DNA of 64,000 bases, taken from positions 1,116,001 to 1,180,000 of the forward strand of contig JBCAQO010000002.1 of NCBI GenBank assembly GCA_039111635.1, in the 5' to 3' direction. Below are positions 1 through 10,860 of this stretch, piece after piece (the first letter of the stretch is position 1; each line of letters opens with the position of its first letter). A program made the translations under genes and the position numbers. The notes below the pieces were generated by a model. The model did not search any database. It had not been told where the DNA came from and saw only the letters and a program-made list of their open reading frames with translations. Source of the DNA: Heterobasidion occidentale. Its lineage: Eukaryota > Basidiomycota > Agaricomycetes > Russulales > Bondarzewiaceae.

Positions 1-319
1 AACGGCTTGACCTTTCCTTGCATGACTTGCGTCTCGAACGCAATGACACTAGGCGGTTGCTCGACTGGAGCAGGTGGAGGGGGAGGGTGTACTGGTGGTG
101 CACCTGCTGCCGCCGCCGCCGCGGCGCGAGCTTGGGCATTCGGGTCGGGTTCATCGTGTATAACTGGCGCAGTCTGCGAAACGTTGTACACGTCCTCGAG
201 TCGTGAGGTCACGGCCTCGAGCCTGTGAATGATATACTCAGTCGTACATGGGGAGGTTGGCACGAGAAGCGTTGGTACCGTTTCAGTACGGTTGACAGGT
301 TGTGCAAGCCACTAGACAT
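1..319 (-). CDS. SRV2: Srv2/CAP adenylyl cyclase-associated protein, N-terminal part (runs off window)
   Basis: Partial gene on the minus strand, starting at the ATG at 319-317. Exon 1 (319-279) encodes MSSGLHNLSTVLKR and ends in a GT donor; the intron ends in CAG and exon 2 starts at 222 and leaves the window. Exon 2 begins with the CAP N-terminal signature LEAVTSRLED, followed by a linker rich in Ala and Pro (A-runs near 100-125, P-runs near 75-95) and then a segment matching the start of the CAP helical domain. In this family the N-terminal helix binds adenylyl cyclase and oligomerises, and the rest of the protein recycles cofilin-bound actin. The identification rests on the N-terminal motif and the poly-Pro linker only; the C-terminal domains are outside the window. 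Confidence 0.82.
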
Positions 320-505
320 TGTGTGATGGAGAGCGCAGCAACGAGCGACGCGACGCGGACGATAGAACAGAATGTCGCCAGGCATTGTGTTTACCGTAAA
401 TGGTATGTTTTTCTCACGGACAATTAAATAAGAGAACATGTGAGAATCCTCATGATTTGCGAAAGGGATTTTTACTTCAAACAAGCAAAAGGTAGCGGAC
501 GAAAT

Positions 506-1044
506 CTAGTTTTCATCATTATTATCAACTCCCGTCTCCTTCTCCGTGGCCTTTTTCTTTGCTTTCTTCCGTCTACGACGTTCTCTTTCGATCTGCTTGG
601 CTTTCTGCAACTCACTTTTCGACAGTCCAGGATTCTGGATTTTGTCCAGCTGCACACGTTTATTAGCGGGACGCAAGTACATATTGATATGCATCTCACT
701 TTATCTAATAGATGCCGCCGCGCAAACATGCGATTGAGTTCCAAGGAACGTGTTTCCTGGCATGAGACGCGAATCCCAGTGGGTTTATGCAGGAGCTGAA
801 CATTGTTCTCGGTCTTATTAACAGATTGTCCCCCGGGACCACTACCTAAGTATCCATGGTACAATGTAAGGCCCATGATGGGTATGAGCGTGACATGCAA
901 AGCAGGCGACGCGCACCTCGGACGAACGACTCCTCTAGATCGTCTTCTTTCAATTCAGGGATATTGCGTTGTTTGTGAGCTTTCTTGAGCTGGGAGTAAA
1001 ACCGTGGAACTGTGGGTGCTGAGGAATCGGAAGACGACGATGAG
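506..1044 (-). CDS. Mitochondrial class I release-factor-like protein with GGQ motif (RSO55/MTRFR type), 5' end unresolved
   Basis: Minus-strand gene of at least three exons: 1044-917, 845-700 and 649-506, with GT-AG introns at 916-846 and 699-650 (the latter only 50 nt with a CTAAT branch-like site). Joined exons read through an acidic IPELKEDDLEESFVRG segment into GSGPGGQSVNK, the peptidyl-tRNA hydrolysis GGQ loop of class I release factors, then a short C-terminal part ending in a strongly basic tail (RRRRKKAKKKA). The absence of codon-recognition domains and the basic tail fit the small rescue factors of the C12orf65/Rso55 group, which act on stalled mitochondrial ribosomes. No in-frame ATG was found in the first visible exon; an upstream exon carrying the targeting peptide is expected, but the MZM1 stop lies only about 24 nt away. 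Confidence 0.85.
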
Positions 1045-1067
1045 CTGGCGAGTCAGTGACACCTACA

Positions 1068-1666
1068 TCAATACGGTATATCAACGGACATTATGGCTGT
1101 CATAGAAGAGCTAACGTACTTCTGCACTTGCTCTCTCTTCCTTTGACTACGACTGGACAACTCTGGTATAGGCTCCGGACTTTTGATGGAATCGTTGTCC
1201 GCCAGCTCAGTATCTTTTGTTAGACGGAGTTCTACACGATACATCAGTATTGCCTTGATAATAATAGAAATCACGCTTACTCCAGGTCCCCTGCCCGTCC
1301 GTTGTAGACGGCTCCGCTATCTTCTGAGCTTGCACGATGTTTTTCCGAAGCACATCCGCGACTTCCCGAGCTAGAGTGACATTTTGCTCATAGAGTGAGG
1401 GATCTGTCTGTGACCTCCCAGCTAGCGTATCGTGACGCATCTTATCACGAAATGCTAAAGAAGCGAGAAACCATTCAGCGAAATGATGCAATGGGATACG
1501 CCAGCACATACCTCTGAGTACTCGTTCATCCCCTTCCGCGGTAATCAGTATGCAGAGGTCGCTACGTGTTTGAAGCAAGGCATACCAGAAACGTAGCTGC
1601 AGAAGCACGATATAATGAGCGATAGGCCGAACGAGCAGCAGCTTGGAGTGAAGGTGAGATGGACAT
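1068..1666 (-). CDS. MZM1: LYR-motif complex III assembly factor MZM1/LYRM7
   Basis: Starts at the ATG at 1666-1664. Exon 1 (1666-1586, 27 codons) has an N-terminal helix resembling the LYR family with SAYRSLYRA. Exon 2 is tiny (about 1531-1509, GDERVLR). Exon 3 begins after TTTAG with AFRDKMRHDT and contains LAREVADVLRKNIVQAQK. Exon 4 begins after GTAG with KLRLTKDTELADNDSIK, the conserved C-terminal block of Mzm1/LYRM7, and ends at 1068. The protein is a matrix chaperone that holds the Rieske iron-sulfur protein before its insertion into complex III. The exon 1/exon 2 junction is off by one base: a canonical GT-AG splice gives the wrong frame unless the GGGG run near 1530 had one more G. 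Either a consensus error or an unusual splice is possible. Confidence 0.85.
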
Positions 1667-2682
1667 CGTGGAGTTGAGAAAAACAGAAAACAGGAAGTCG
1701 GCATTGGGTAACTGATCGGTTATGTAAGACTTGGTACGGATACTTCCGTGCATTCCTTAGATCTCTCCTGAGATCTACTGCAAAGCTCCATGAACTTCCA
1801 TGAATCCATGAAGCACCCATAAACGTCAGTGGGAAAGAGAGCGTGGAGGCTGTCAACATCGAGATGATGTGCGCTGATCTCAACGATGAGTTGCCGAGTG
1901 CGTCAGGGGGAGGCGTGGGTTTCGATGTCCACTTCAGAGAAGCACGGAGCACGTTCGCTACCTTGGGTGCTTGCTAAGTGTTCAGACTCTAAAATGGTTC
2001 TGCTTTTAAGGTTGTCCTCTCTGGACCTGAATTGTAGAGAGAAGATGGTAAGACATATGGCAAGATGAAGAGGATGATGGCATGGTGCATGAGTTCAATT
2101 GCCATTTCATGAAGAGACATAAAGTAGGGTAAAGTGTATGAGGCTTCATAACGAATAAGACCACCATGGGGCAGTGAAATGAGTAAGGGACCTGAGGTGG
2201 TTCAGAGAACCTCAATGGCGGTCGAACAGCGAGAATTCCATTTTGAGCGAAAGAGCGATCACGCTCTGTCCGACGCGGCGGCCTGACTCCGGCGTACGCC
2301 ACCAAAGAGACAACGATCACATCAGCCGACACCGCAGTGACCAGTCCGAGCACGGTGCTGTGTCCAACGTTCAACGTTCAAGGCCCTTCGACGTCGATAC
2401 TCAAAACAGCGCCCACTTTCAGTGCTCGTTGGTCTGTACCCGTGCCACGGAAGAAGCTCAACGCTGTTCCACGTTCGGCTTCGGCTCACATCATGCCTAC
2501 CACGGTGCGACCCACTGCCACCGCTGCCTACACGCCGAGCTTCGCACGCTGACGCGCACCCTTTCCGTGTGCATCCATAGCGTCGCAAGCTGATCTCGAG
2601 GAGGCACCTGAGAAAGGCACGTTCGCGCGATGTTTCAAAGACCTCAGATCGCCTGGCTGACTGACATCCCGCAACGCATCAG
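1667..2682. other. Intergenic interval; no gene supported
   Basis: Upstream of MZM1 (minus) and of the bestrophin-like gene (plus), so it should hold both promoters. A missing first exon of the bestrophin-like gene probably lies in its right part, but no candidate ATG exon joined convincingly. The open frames here are short and have no recognisable motif. Confidence 0.4.
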
Positions 2683-4551
2683 TACTCATGGCTTCCCGAC
2701 GTGTTCCGCGTCAAAAACAGCGTACACGCCCTTCTGGTCTTCATGCGCGCGCGACGGATGGCTGATGCGTTTTGGAGTAGATCGTAGGACGCGTGTTCGG
2801 ACCCGTCCTGACGGTGACGATCTTCGCGACTTTGGTCGCCTATGCGAAGTCCAAGGGGAAAGCGGTAACGTTGACCAACTCTGTCACTCCCTTGCTCGCT
2901 GTCGTAGTGAGTAGTCATGATCCAAATCTGTTTTTTCTCGATGGTGAATACATTCTGGCGACCGCGATAGGTGGGTCTTATTCTAGTGTTCAGGAACGGG
3001 TGAGCGCACTCTTTCAGCTTAAAGCGCGTCGCTGCTTAACAGGCCTCGCGTGACGCAGTACGTCGTACGATCGGTACTACGAAGGCCGCAAATCCTTCGG
3101 CGCATTGACCGCCCATGTGCGTCGAGATCTCTCTCCCGCCTTGCCTCTGTGTTTACAGCAGACCAGGTACGCAACCTGTCCCGCATGATATGGGTCAACG
3201 TCGCCCTCCCACCCACGGACGACGCGCCCCCCAACACCAAGGGCAAGACGCCCACCACGACCGTGACGGCCGCCCAGCTGCACCGCACCAAGGCCGACGC
3301 GCTCAAGATCTGCCTCGCGTTCTCGTTCGCCGTTAAGCACTACCTCCGCGAGGAGGACGGGCTCGACTGGGACGACTACACCGGCGTCATCCCCGACTCG
3401 TTCTACAAGGCGCACGGCATGGGCCGCCTGCGGTCGCGGAAGAGCTCCGCCGCGGCGTCGTACAACGCCGTCACCGACGCCGCGCTGACCGCGAGCCCGG
3501 AGACCTCCCGCACGGCGAGTCCGGATAAGCACTTGGGCTCTGATAGTGTGGGTCAGACGCGACGGCGACCAAGAGGGTGAGGGTGAAGAGGAGCGTGGAT
3601 AAACTGCCTGGGTCGAAAACGCCGCTGATGAGCTCCGAGCATCGCACCATCAACTTCAACCCGTACACGGAGGCCACCATTCCCTTGCCACTCATGTCCG
3701 TTCGATCGACGTGCTCGAAACACCGAACACCATCGCTGACTTTGTTTTCTTCTTCAGCTTGGCTCACGAAATATCGAGAATGTTGTTTGGGTTTCGTAAA
3801 AACGGGTTCTTGGAAACCGTTGGGCCTGCAGGCAAGTCGATCCGTTGGTCTTGTTGTCTCGTTAACTGAGCAGTGAACCTCCCCAGGCGCGAATGCGATG
3901 AATCAGATGTAGGAATCTGACTGTTATCTTGATACCTTGTTTCTCATCTGTTTATCCAGCGTGCACGGTATGGTGGAACAAATGACCAACTTGGAACGGA
4001 TCGCGAATACCCCAATACCCAAGTCTTGTAAGCATCCTTCTTAGGCTTCGCAATCAAAGTTTCCTGACAACGACTTACTCGCGAGCGCAGATAGCATCCA
4101 CCTGAAGCAATGCGTCTCGCTGTACCTGTTCGCCTTGCCGTTCACCCTCATCAAGGAGTTGGGCTGGTCGATGATACCCGTGGTCACTGTGGTCGCGTTC
4201 ACTTTCATGGGTATTGAGGGAATAGCAGACGAGATTGAGATGCCCTTCGGTGAGCGACGGACATCCTCTGCGATAAATTTGTTTCTCACATGCGTGTCGT
4301 TTTTTTTGAACGCAGGACTCGACGATGCTGACTTGCCACTAGGTTTTTACTTTTGCATACTGAAAGATCCTGGGTCGCTGAACTTTCATCACAGATCGCT
4401 ATTGCTCTGACCTCAAGGAAGAAGTCGAGTACGTGGAAATATCACCTTCACGATTCGCCCACTGACGAGGCATCACAGCTACATGATCGAGAGACTGCCT
4501 GAAGGCGGGCGAGGCGGCTATGGCTATGATGACGGTGAGGGAGATGACTGA
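2683..4551 (+). CDS. Bestrophin-family (UPF0187) anion channel protein, first exon unresolved
   Basis: Multi-exon gene. The first visible exon (from 2683 after CATCAG) reads YSWLPDVFRVKNS; next come GRVFGPVLTVTIFATLVAY and LTNSVTPLLAVV (about 2787-2910), then GLILVFRNGTSYDRYYEGRK (about 2971-3090), then a long exon from about 3172 with NLSRMIWVNVALPP and AVKHYLREEDGLDWDDY. Further exons give LAHEISRMLFGFRKNGF (about 3762-3830), MVEQMTNLERIANTPIP (about 3970-4025), LKQCVSLYLFALPFTL and VVAFTFMGIEGIADEIEMPFG (4095-4245), and a C-terminal EEVEYMIERLPEGG ending at 4551. These blocks are typical of fungal bestrophin-like membrane proteins with four membrane helices; chloride transport is inferred from the family. 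It converges tail to tail with the complex I gene. A frame change near 3530-3560 implies a short intron there. Confidence 0.9.
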
Positions 4552-4768
4552 CGAGAACGCCTTGATGATATTGTTATCAACTTGCACGGATTTTGCATGC
4601 ATATATACAACCCATGATTCATGAATGCGATGACAGACTTCACTAGTATAGTCTTCAATCGATGGACAAGGCGAAATGTTGACGATTGTCAACATATGGC
4701 TGGGGTTTTGAGCTTTGAGATTCACGGGGAACGATAGTAGTCAACAGATCATTGACCAACGTCTACAA

Positions 4769-5795
4769 CTAACTAAACTCCGGTGTACAAAACTCTCCCG
4801 GACCGTAAGGCTGTGGACTCGCTCAGTCACTAAGTTTATCGAGGATAGACTAAGGACTGACCTTCGACGTGAGCGCTGTCAGGCCTGCAGAGTTCTCACT
4901 CGTCTGGCGGCCGCTCTGGGGGCCAGGCTTGGGCTTCTCTCCCTTGGAGAACGCATCCAGATCTTCTTCGTCGTCTCCGAAGTGAGGTCCTCCTTCGTCC
5001 GAGGTCAGCTTGGCGGACGCGATCCGTCGAGAGGAAACGTACATAGAAATCATCGCCCACGGCCATCATTGGTGCATTGCTGCAAGCGCCCTGGCACTCG
5101 ACCTCGATGACCGTGAATTTTCCGTCCTTCGTCGTCTCGCCCGGCTTGATCCCGCCCAAGTGGCTGCAGACGGTGTTGAGATCTCGGTCGAGCCTCGGAG
5201 CATGCACGGCGTCGTCGTGCAGACTTGCACAAAGTTGTCCCCGATGGGCTCGCTGCGACGCAAACACGAAACGAGACGATGAGGCACGGAGCATCGCAGA
5301 GCCCGAGAGCGTCACGCACCGGTTGAACATGGTGTAGAACGTCGCGACCTCGTACACCCGCATCGGAGGCATCCCGAGCAGCTTAGCTACGTAGTTCATC
5401 ACGCTGATGCTAGTCCATCCCTTGTTCTGCCGTTGGCCGAGGTCGAGGAGGGGAATGACGGCCGCTTTCTTGTACTGTGGTGGGTAATGCGAGATGATCT
5501 CCTCCGCGCGCTTCAAGTTCTCCGCGCTGAACTCAAATGGGATCTAAAAAGGGACGTAGTGAGACCCCATGGAGCGTCGCGAGATGTCCCGCGCACCTTG
5601 GGGTTGTTGTAGGTAGTGTCGCGGTGCTGAACGTCGCGAGAGGTGTGAGCGTCACCGACAGCATTCGAGTCTGACGAAAGTGCTACCGACCACAAAGAGG
5701 GCGTCCGAGCGCCTTGGTGCAGAGGTGGAGACAAACCTCGCCGGCCTCGCCGGTCGTGGCAGAGGAATGCGTTTGGGGAGTCTGGCGGCGAACAT
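4769..5795 (-). CDS. nuo-24: NADH:ubiquinone oxidoreductase 24 kDa subunit (NDUFV2/Nuo24), with two apparent 1-nt frameshifts
   Basis: Exons read 5795-5691 (basic, Arg-rich mitochondrial presequence beginning [18 protein letters not shown]), 5626-5597, 5543-5320, 5252-5043, 4992-4862 and 4810-4769, all with GT-AG introns. Conserved blocks are [56 protein letters not shown] (first [2Fe-2S] Cys), [16 protein letters not shown] (remaining Cys ligands) and [20 protein letters not shown], ending [13 protein letters not shown]. The protein carries cluster N1a in the matrix arm of complex I. The frame breaks twice by one missing base, near 5186 (after GAGATC) and near 4944 (after AAGATC); restoring one C at each would continue the family alignment. 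The protein is required for respiration, so an assembly error is the simpler reading. Confidence 0.93.
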
Positions 5796-6345
5796 GGTGT
5801 GCGCTCGCTGTGATGAACGGCTTCAAGTCGACCGTGGCGACTGCTCCGGCTGTTTCCGAACCAATCGTATTCCGCGCATCTTGCGTGAACGAGCAGCGCT
5901 CGACTCGGTATCTCGAAAAATGCGAACGACAAAAACACAATTCTTAAGTCTGTCAACGGAATCTGAGTTGGTTTGTCTCCGTGCACTCATCATTCTGTAC
6001 ATACATAATCGGTTGAATAGTTCAAGGCTTATCGCAAGATGTAAGTAAAAGTACAAGATCATGAGCCATGACCACAAAGTCTTCTCCACAATATAAGTAT
6101 GAGCCCAACGATCTTACTAAATAAACAAGTACAGCGACTCACACTGAGTCGAAGCGGCGGAGAAAAAACATCGTTCGTATCGTATCGTACAGTATACCTG
6201 GAGTCGTAGTTTCCGACCGCGAAATAATACAGCCCAGAAGAAACGTAGCACATCTCATGCCTTGGTACATACCATATTACACAGACACTGGAGTCTGCTC
6301 ATGGAACGTTAGACATACATTTATTTCGTATGATACCATTCAAGC
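5796..6345. other. Intergenic interval between the complex I gene and histone H1
   Basis: Contains the promoter of the complex I gene (minus strand) and the 3' flank of histone H1. AT-rich compared with the genes. No conserved open frame, RNA gene or repeat was seen. Confidence 0.4.
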
Positions 6346-7424
6346 TCAAGGACTTGCCTTCTTCGTCGTCATTTTCTTGTTTGCGCCCTTCCTGCCAACG
6401 GGGGCTGGCTTCTCCTTCGCCGAAGCCTTCACGGAGCCTCCCTTGGACCGGGTCTTCCTAGTGATACCTCTCGCTGCCTTCGTCACGGGTCCTCTCTTCC
6501 TAGTAGCAGCGATTCGAGACTTCTTTGCAGCAGCAACCTTCCGCGAAGTATAAGTCTTCTTGATGCCCGGCTTGACACTGGGCGTAGCCTTGGCTGCTGC
6601 CATTTTCTTCTTCATGGCAGCGCTGGTCGGCTGGACTTTCGCAGATGCAGGTTTTTTGGTGATCGCTTTCGTCGTACTGATCGGTGCTTTCGCACCCGCG
6701 GAGGTATTCTGCCAAACGAGCGGACATGGAGAGTTAAAGGCAACGGACGCCAGGTAAAATGGAAGTATACCTCTTTAGTCGTTTCATGAGGGCTAGAGCC
6801 CTTCGGGGGAAGCTTAATCTTGCCAGAAGGGCCTAACATGGTGGTGTAAGCTCAATAACGCCTAAGCGGGGGATATGGGTGTGACCTTTGGGCAAGACAA
6901 AGATGCCTTTCTCAGCGCCATGCGTGATAGCACGGGCAAGTTGACTGTTACTCGTCTGGTTCGGGTGTATTTTGTACTTCGTTTCGACGAACTGTATTTC
7001 GAAACGTTGAGAGCCAGGTGGGAGAAGGCGAGGTATAGAACACGCAGACCTTCTTGATCGTCGGACGAGATACACCATGGCGAGCTTCGTCTGGGTGGGC
7101 AGTGATACATTCCTGGAGATGGTTTAGAGCACGGGTTAGAAGAGACAGCCGTATGAAAGCGATCGATATGTATTAGGAGATGATGGGCCATCGCTTGGTC
7201 CGTGCGCTCTGTGTATCATCATATGGTGATATAGCCCCTGACAGCCCGGGTGAAGAACAGAGCGCACAAAGAGACAATGAAGTCGGCTGCAGCTTCTGAC
7301 ATACCTTGACCATGTCTACCCAGGAGGGATGGTTGGTATGGTGGTCTTTGCTACTCTCAGTAACCTTCTTCTCAGTGACCCCGGTGTTCGCCTTCGTAGA
7401 GGCCTTCTTATGAGCGGTGACCAT
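6346..7424 (-). CDS. Linker histone H1
   Basis: Five exons: 7424-7305, 7112-7050, 6991-6886, 6832-6771 and 6708-6346, with GT-AG introns and consistent phases. Exon 1 encodes a short Lys/Thr-rich tail and the first helix of the winged-helix domain (HPSWVDMVK). Exons 2-4 continue with ARHGVSRPTIKK, QLARAITHGAEKGIFVLPKG and PSGKIKLPPKG, the globular H15 fold. The last exon is a long basic tail of Lys, Ala, Ser and Pro (KKKMAAAKATPSVKPGIKK and similar), about 120 residues, with scattered AKK and TRK motifs. It binds linker DNA at the nucleosome dyad. The single H15 domain with a long C-terminal tail is the normal filamentous-fungus arrangement, unlike the two-domain yeast Hho1. Confidence 0.95.
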
Positions 7425-8122
7425 GGCTTAGACAAAAATCAAAACAGAGGCAAGAGTAGGAGCTGGTTGTGATACGGGTTCGAGTAAAGTCAGATAGAGT
7501 GTTAGGCTGTTGAGGGGAGATAGGTCGAAAGAAAGCGAAGGGCGGTTCAGGTGCGAGATCCGCGAGTTTCGCCCGTTATATTAGAGTGCACATCACGTGG
7601 TTGGATAGAATCTACGCACGAGCCAAGCGGCCAGAAAAAACAAAGAAAACCAGGATGTGGTTCCGTGGGCTACAGCCTGAAGCGATATGGACAGCACCGT
7701 CTTGAGAGAGAATGGAGAATGTCAGCAATGGAAGTTATATCCGATTGAAACGAGCAAACTTTAGCTACCGAGCACCACAGCCCAATGCTCTGGCCAAAAC
7801 TTTGACGATCTTTAGTGAGAAAGAAAATCTGAATACATGGTCGTGTCATGCCGGCAAATGCTCTGATATTCCAGGACAGTCTCACACGAGCTGTTTCAAT
7901 ATGAGGAGGCGGCCGACCATGGTGGGAGGAAAAGGCAAGTGAAGGCCATTTTGCATACAAGGCTGTTACTCCGAACCGAAAGCCCGGCGAAGAGCGGGGA
8001 ACACATCATCCGTCATACACGCAACCAGGTTCTAAACGCTGAGGTCGTCTGATTCATCCTTTTCTCTCCCACCACAGCGACAGCTGTCTGTGCACATACC
8101 GGTATCTGACGAGAACTGCACT
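7425..8122. promoter_or_regulatory. Divergent promoter region between histone H1 (-) and the AMP-binding gene (+)
   Basis: About 700 bp separating two divergently transcribed genes, so it must hold both promoters. No convincing TATA box or repeat was recognised, and the open frames inside it show no conserved motif. Confidence 0.35.
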
Positions 8123-10086
8123 ATGCCGCTCTCCGAACATCTCGTCACCGACGACCTGACCATCCTCCTCGGTCTCATCACCGCGTCGGTGTTCTTGCTT
8201 GCTAATCTGTACAAACCGCAACCCCTTGTGCACCCAATTTTGCTCGGAAGACAGAGTGATGTCGGTCGGGTCAGGAACCCGGGAGAAAGCGCTGTGTACA
8301 GAAACTATGGGACCGGGTTGATGGGCAGGGTACGTCGCCCTTGACAGCCACGCGGCGCCTCAGTCGTCTCATCTGATCATCTTTGCTGGCGGTCTCGGCT
8401 ATAGTTTCCTGTGAGACCGACAAAGGAGGTGCAGACCCTTTTGGACCTGGTCAAGCCTGAATCTGATGCCCCGCGGACCCTTTGGTCAACGAAGGCAAGA
8501 GGCTTGTCGCGCATCAATAAGCAGCCGATTATTTACATGTCATTTTTAGATTTCGAATCCCGAACTGCTTAGCCGCGTAGCTGCCTTTGGTGCTGGCCTG
8601 CTCAGGGCTGGCCTCACACGCGAGTCAAATGTGCTGTTACTACTGAATGATGGTCTCGGTACGGGTTGTTCTTGCTTGAAAGCTCTCCTGGCTCTGATGA
8701 CGTATGGTCTTGACCAGAGTTTATCATCACCGACTTGGCTCTTGCTTCGAACTCCATCCCTTCATTCACGCTTTCCTCACTGTCGCTTCTCTCTCACGTT
8801 CTCGAGGTCCATCCTCCCACTGCCATTGTCATTGATGCAGCCTTCCTTCCTCACGTGCTAGAGCTCATCTACGACTCAAATGAGGACTCGCATCATGTCG
8901 TCATCGTAGTCGGCGAGCCTGACAGTAAGGCTTTAGCCGGCGCAGCGAGGCATATCAAACTGGTTCGGTGGGCTGACGTTGAGACGGAAGGCCAGGCTAG
9001 CCCCGCCCCGGCAACTACTCCTGGTGGGAGTTCATATAATTCCTTCTTTACCAATATTGATTTTGTTTTCAGACCCGAATGATGTCTTTACTGTATCATT
9101 CTACCAGGACCACCACGGCAGAATTCAAGCTGCACAACTCACGCACCTGAATATCACAGCCGGGGTTACCGCGACGCGGTCTCTGTTACCTCTTTCTACC
9201 CCCATGTCTGCATTGGATACCCTTGTCTCTGCCCACTCCTTGAGCACGGCGTTTGGTAGAACGGTCGCATATACCGCACTTTATGAAGGAACCAGCTTTG
9301 CAACCCTCAGTAGCACCACTTTGTACAAGACCGACGATAGTACGTCCGTGATCTCTATCAAGTGTGTCCTCCATTAACATCGATCTCGATGCAGCTGTTA
9401 CACTTACAGGGATTCCAGACATCTTGTCAACGAAGCAATACCCCCTCCCTTCGCCTACAATCTTATTCTTGACCCCAAGGCACCTCACAGATTTGACGAC
9501 TGCCGTCGTGCGCGAAGCTGAAAAGAGCGTCGTGTTCAGACTTGCATGGCGACACAAGCTCGCTGGCATCATAGACGGCTACATGAACAAAGACAGCCTT
9601 TGGGACCGTCTAGTCTTCGAAGGTGCCAGAACCAAGGTCTTGGGCGAGGGCGCTGCGACCCTTCGAGGCTTAGTAGTCAGCGGCGGTATCGATTCTACAG
9701 TGGTCACTCCTACGCGCATCGCGCTCTCTGTTCCCTTCGTGAACGCATTCACACACCCTGTCGTCGCGGCGCCCATCTTCGCGTCTCATCCCCTCGACCT
9801 GCAAACTTTCGCGCCTTCCGCGAATGCGCACGTTGGCCCTCCCGTCATCAATGTCGAGACGAAGTTGACTGGGGTGGAAGATGACGTTGTCGAGAAGGGC
9901 GGCGATCCCGTCGGCCATCTGCACGTGCGCGGCCCCATCGTGGGACGGATTTTGACCGTGAGCGACAACGCGGAACCGGAGCAGAAGGATCAGGAAGAGC
10001 CGTGGGTGCCGACCGGGTACAAGTCGCGCGCGCAGACGAATGGGTCGTTCAAGGTCTGGCCGTTGGTCGAGTCGTTGAGCAAGTAA
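8123..10086 (+). CDS. AMP-dependent synthetase/acyl-CoA ligase-like protein with degenerate catalytic motifs
   Basis: Start taken at 8123 (an in-frame ATG at 8090 is possible). The N-terminus has a hydrophobic helix (LTILLGLITASVFLLANLY), followed by HPILLGRQSDVGRVRNPGES and AVYRNYGTGLMGR as in fungal long-chain acyl-CoA synthetases. Introns are short; the one beginning near 8494 appears to be GC-AG (AAG|GCAAGA). The fold continues to KVWPLVESLSK at 10086. Two signature motifs are missing. The Gly/Ser/Thr-rich P-loop is replaced by VSFYQDHHGRIQAAQLTHLN (near 9090-9150), and the TGD motif before the hinge reads PTGYKSRAQTNGSFKVWP. The C-terminal lid domain is absent. It is therefore probably a non-catalytic family member anchored to a membrane; that role is an inference. 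Confidence 0.8.
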
Positions 10087-10860
10087 AAATCGCATTGTTG
10101 TGGCCTATGTGGTAGTCGCTCTGGTGAAATTTGGGCATGTTGGACTTCGCACATACTTATACTTCCGCGTGGTGGTTGAGTATATTCTCCGAGCGTGCCA
10201 TCCTTGCTATCGTTTTGCAATAGATCTTTTACAGCTCTCTGTATATCTTGTACCCATTATCGTCGGTCATTGGAAAGTAGATCTCTTCCTGTAGGCCCAC
10301 GGCTTTACAGTATCGTGTGATTAGCAGGCCAGGACGATGGCGGCGTGGACCGGCAGAATGCGCCAATCATATTACTGCTGGTTCAGCAGGGAGGAAGGAA
10401 GGGGGGGAAGGAGAGGCGGGATGAAATGAGCTAAAACCAAAAAAGAAATGGAACAAGGCCTGCGTGGGTCTGCATGACAGGCCTTGCGTGGTCTGCAATG
10501 TCTGATTGGTGAGGCCGTCTTTCATGGCCGTGGCACAGTAAATCATATCTATTCTCGGGTCCTGGCTGACATGGGTCGCCGTTTCGAGCGGTCATCAGCA
10601 CGGGCAGGGCAAGGATTTGAATTCCATCGCGGTTATTCCAAGCGCTCAGACGACAAGGACCACGACGGGTCACCAGATAACGATTACAGGGTTGGTCATA
10701 AAATCGACTTCAATGACACTTAAGGTGGATGGGACGGGTGAGCAGTTGAGAGGAGAACCAACAATATATACTATCTGGTGACTAGGTAAGAAATGAGGCC
10801 GTTGATGATTGATGCTATCCATGCACGCCATCCGCCAGCTCCCACATGCTGGTTGCCCTC
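10087..10860. other. Intergenic interval; no gene supported
   Basis: Lies between the 3' ends of the AMP-binding gene (+) and the APH-like gene (-). Contains small G-rich and A-rich tracts near 10380-10450. No coding pattern, repeat or RNA gene was recognised. Confidence 0.4.

Noticed and set aside
2243..2593. Plus-strand ORFs of 70-116 codons upstream of the bestrophin-like gene.
   Set aside because: No motif, no fit to bestrophin N-termini and poor splice joins.
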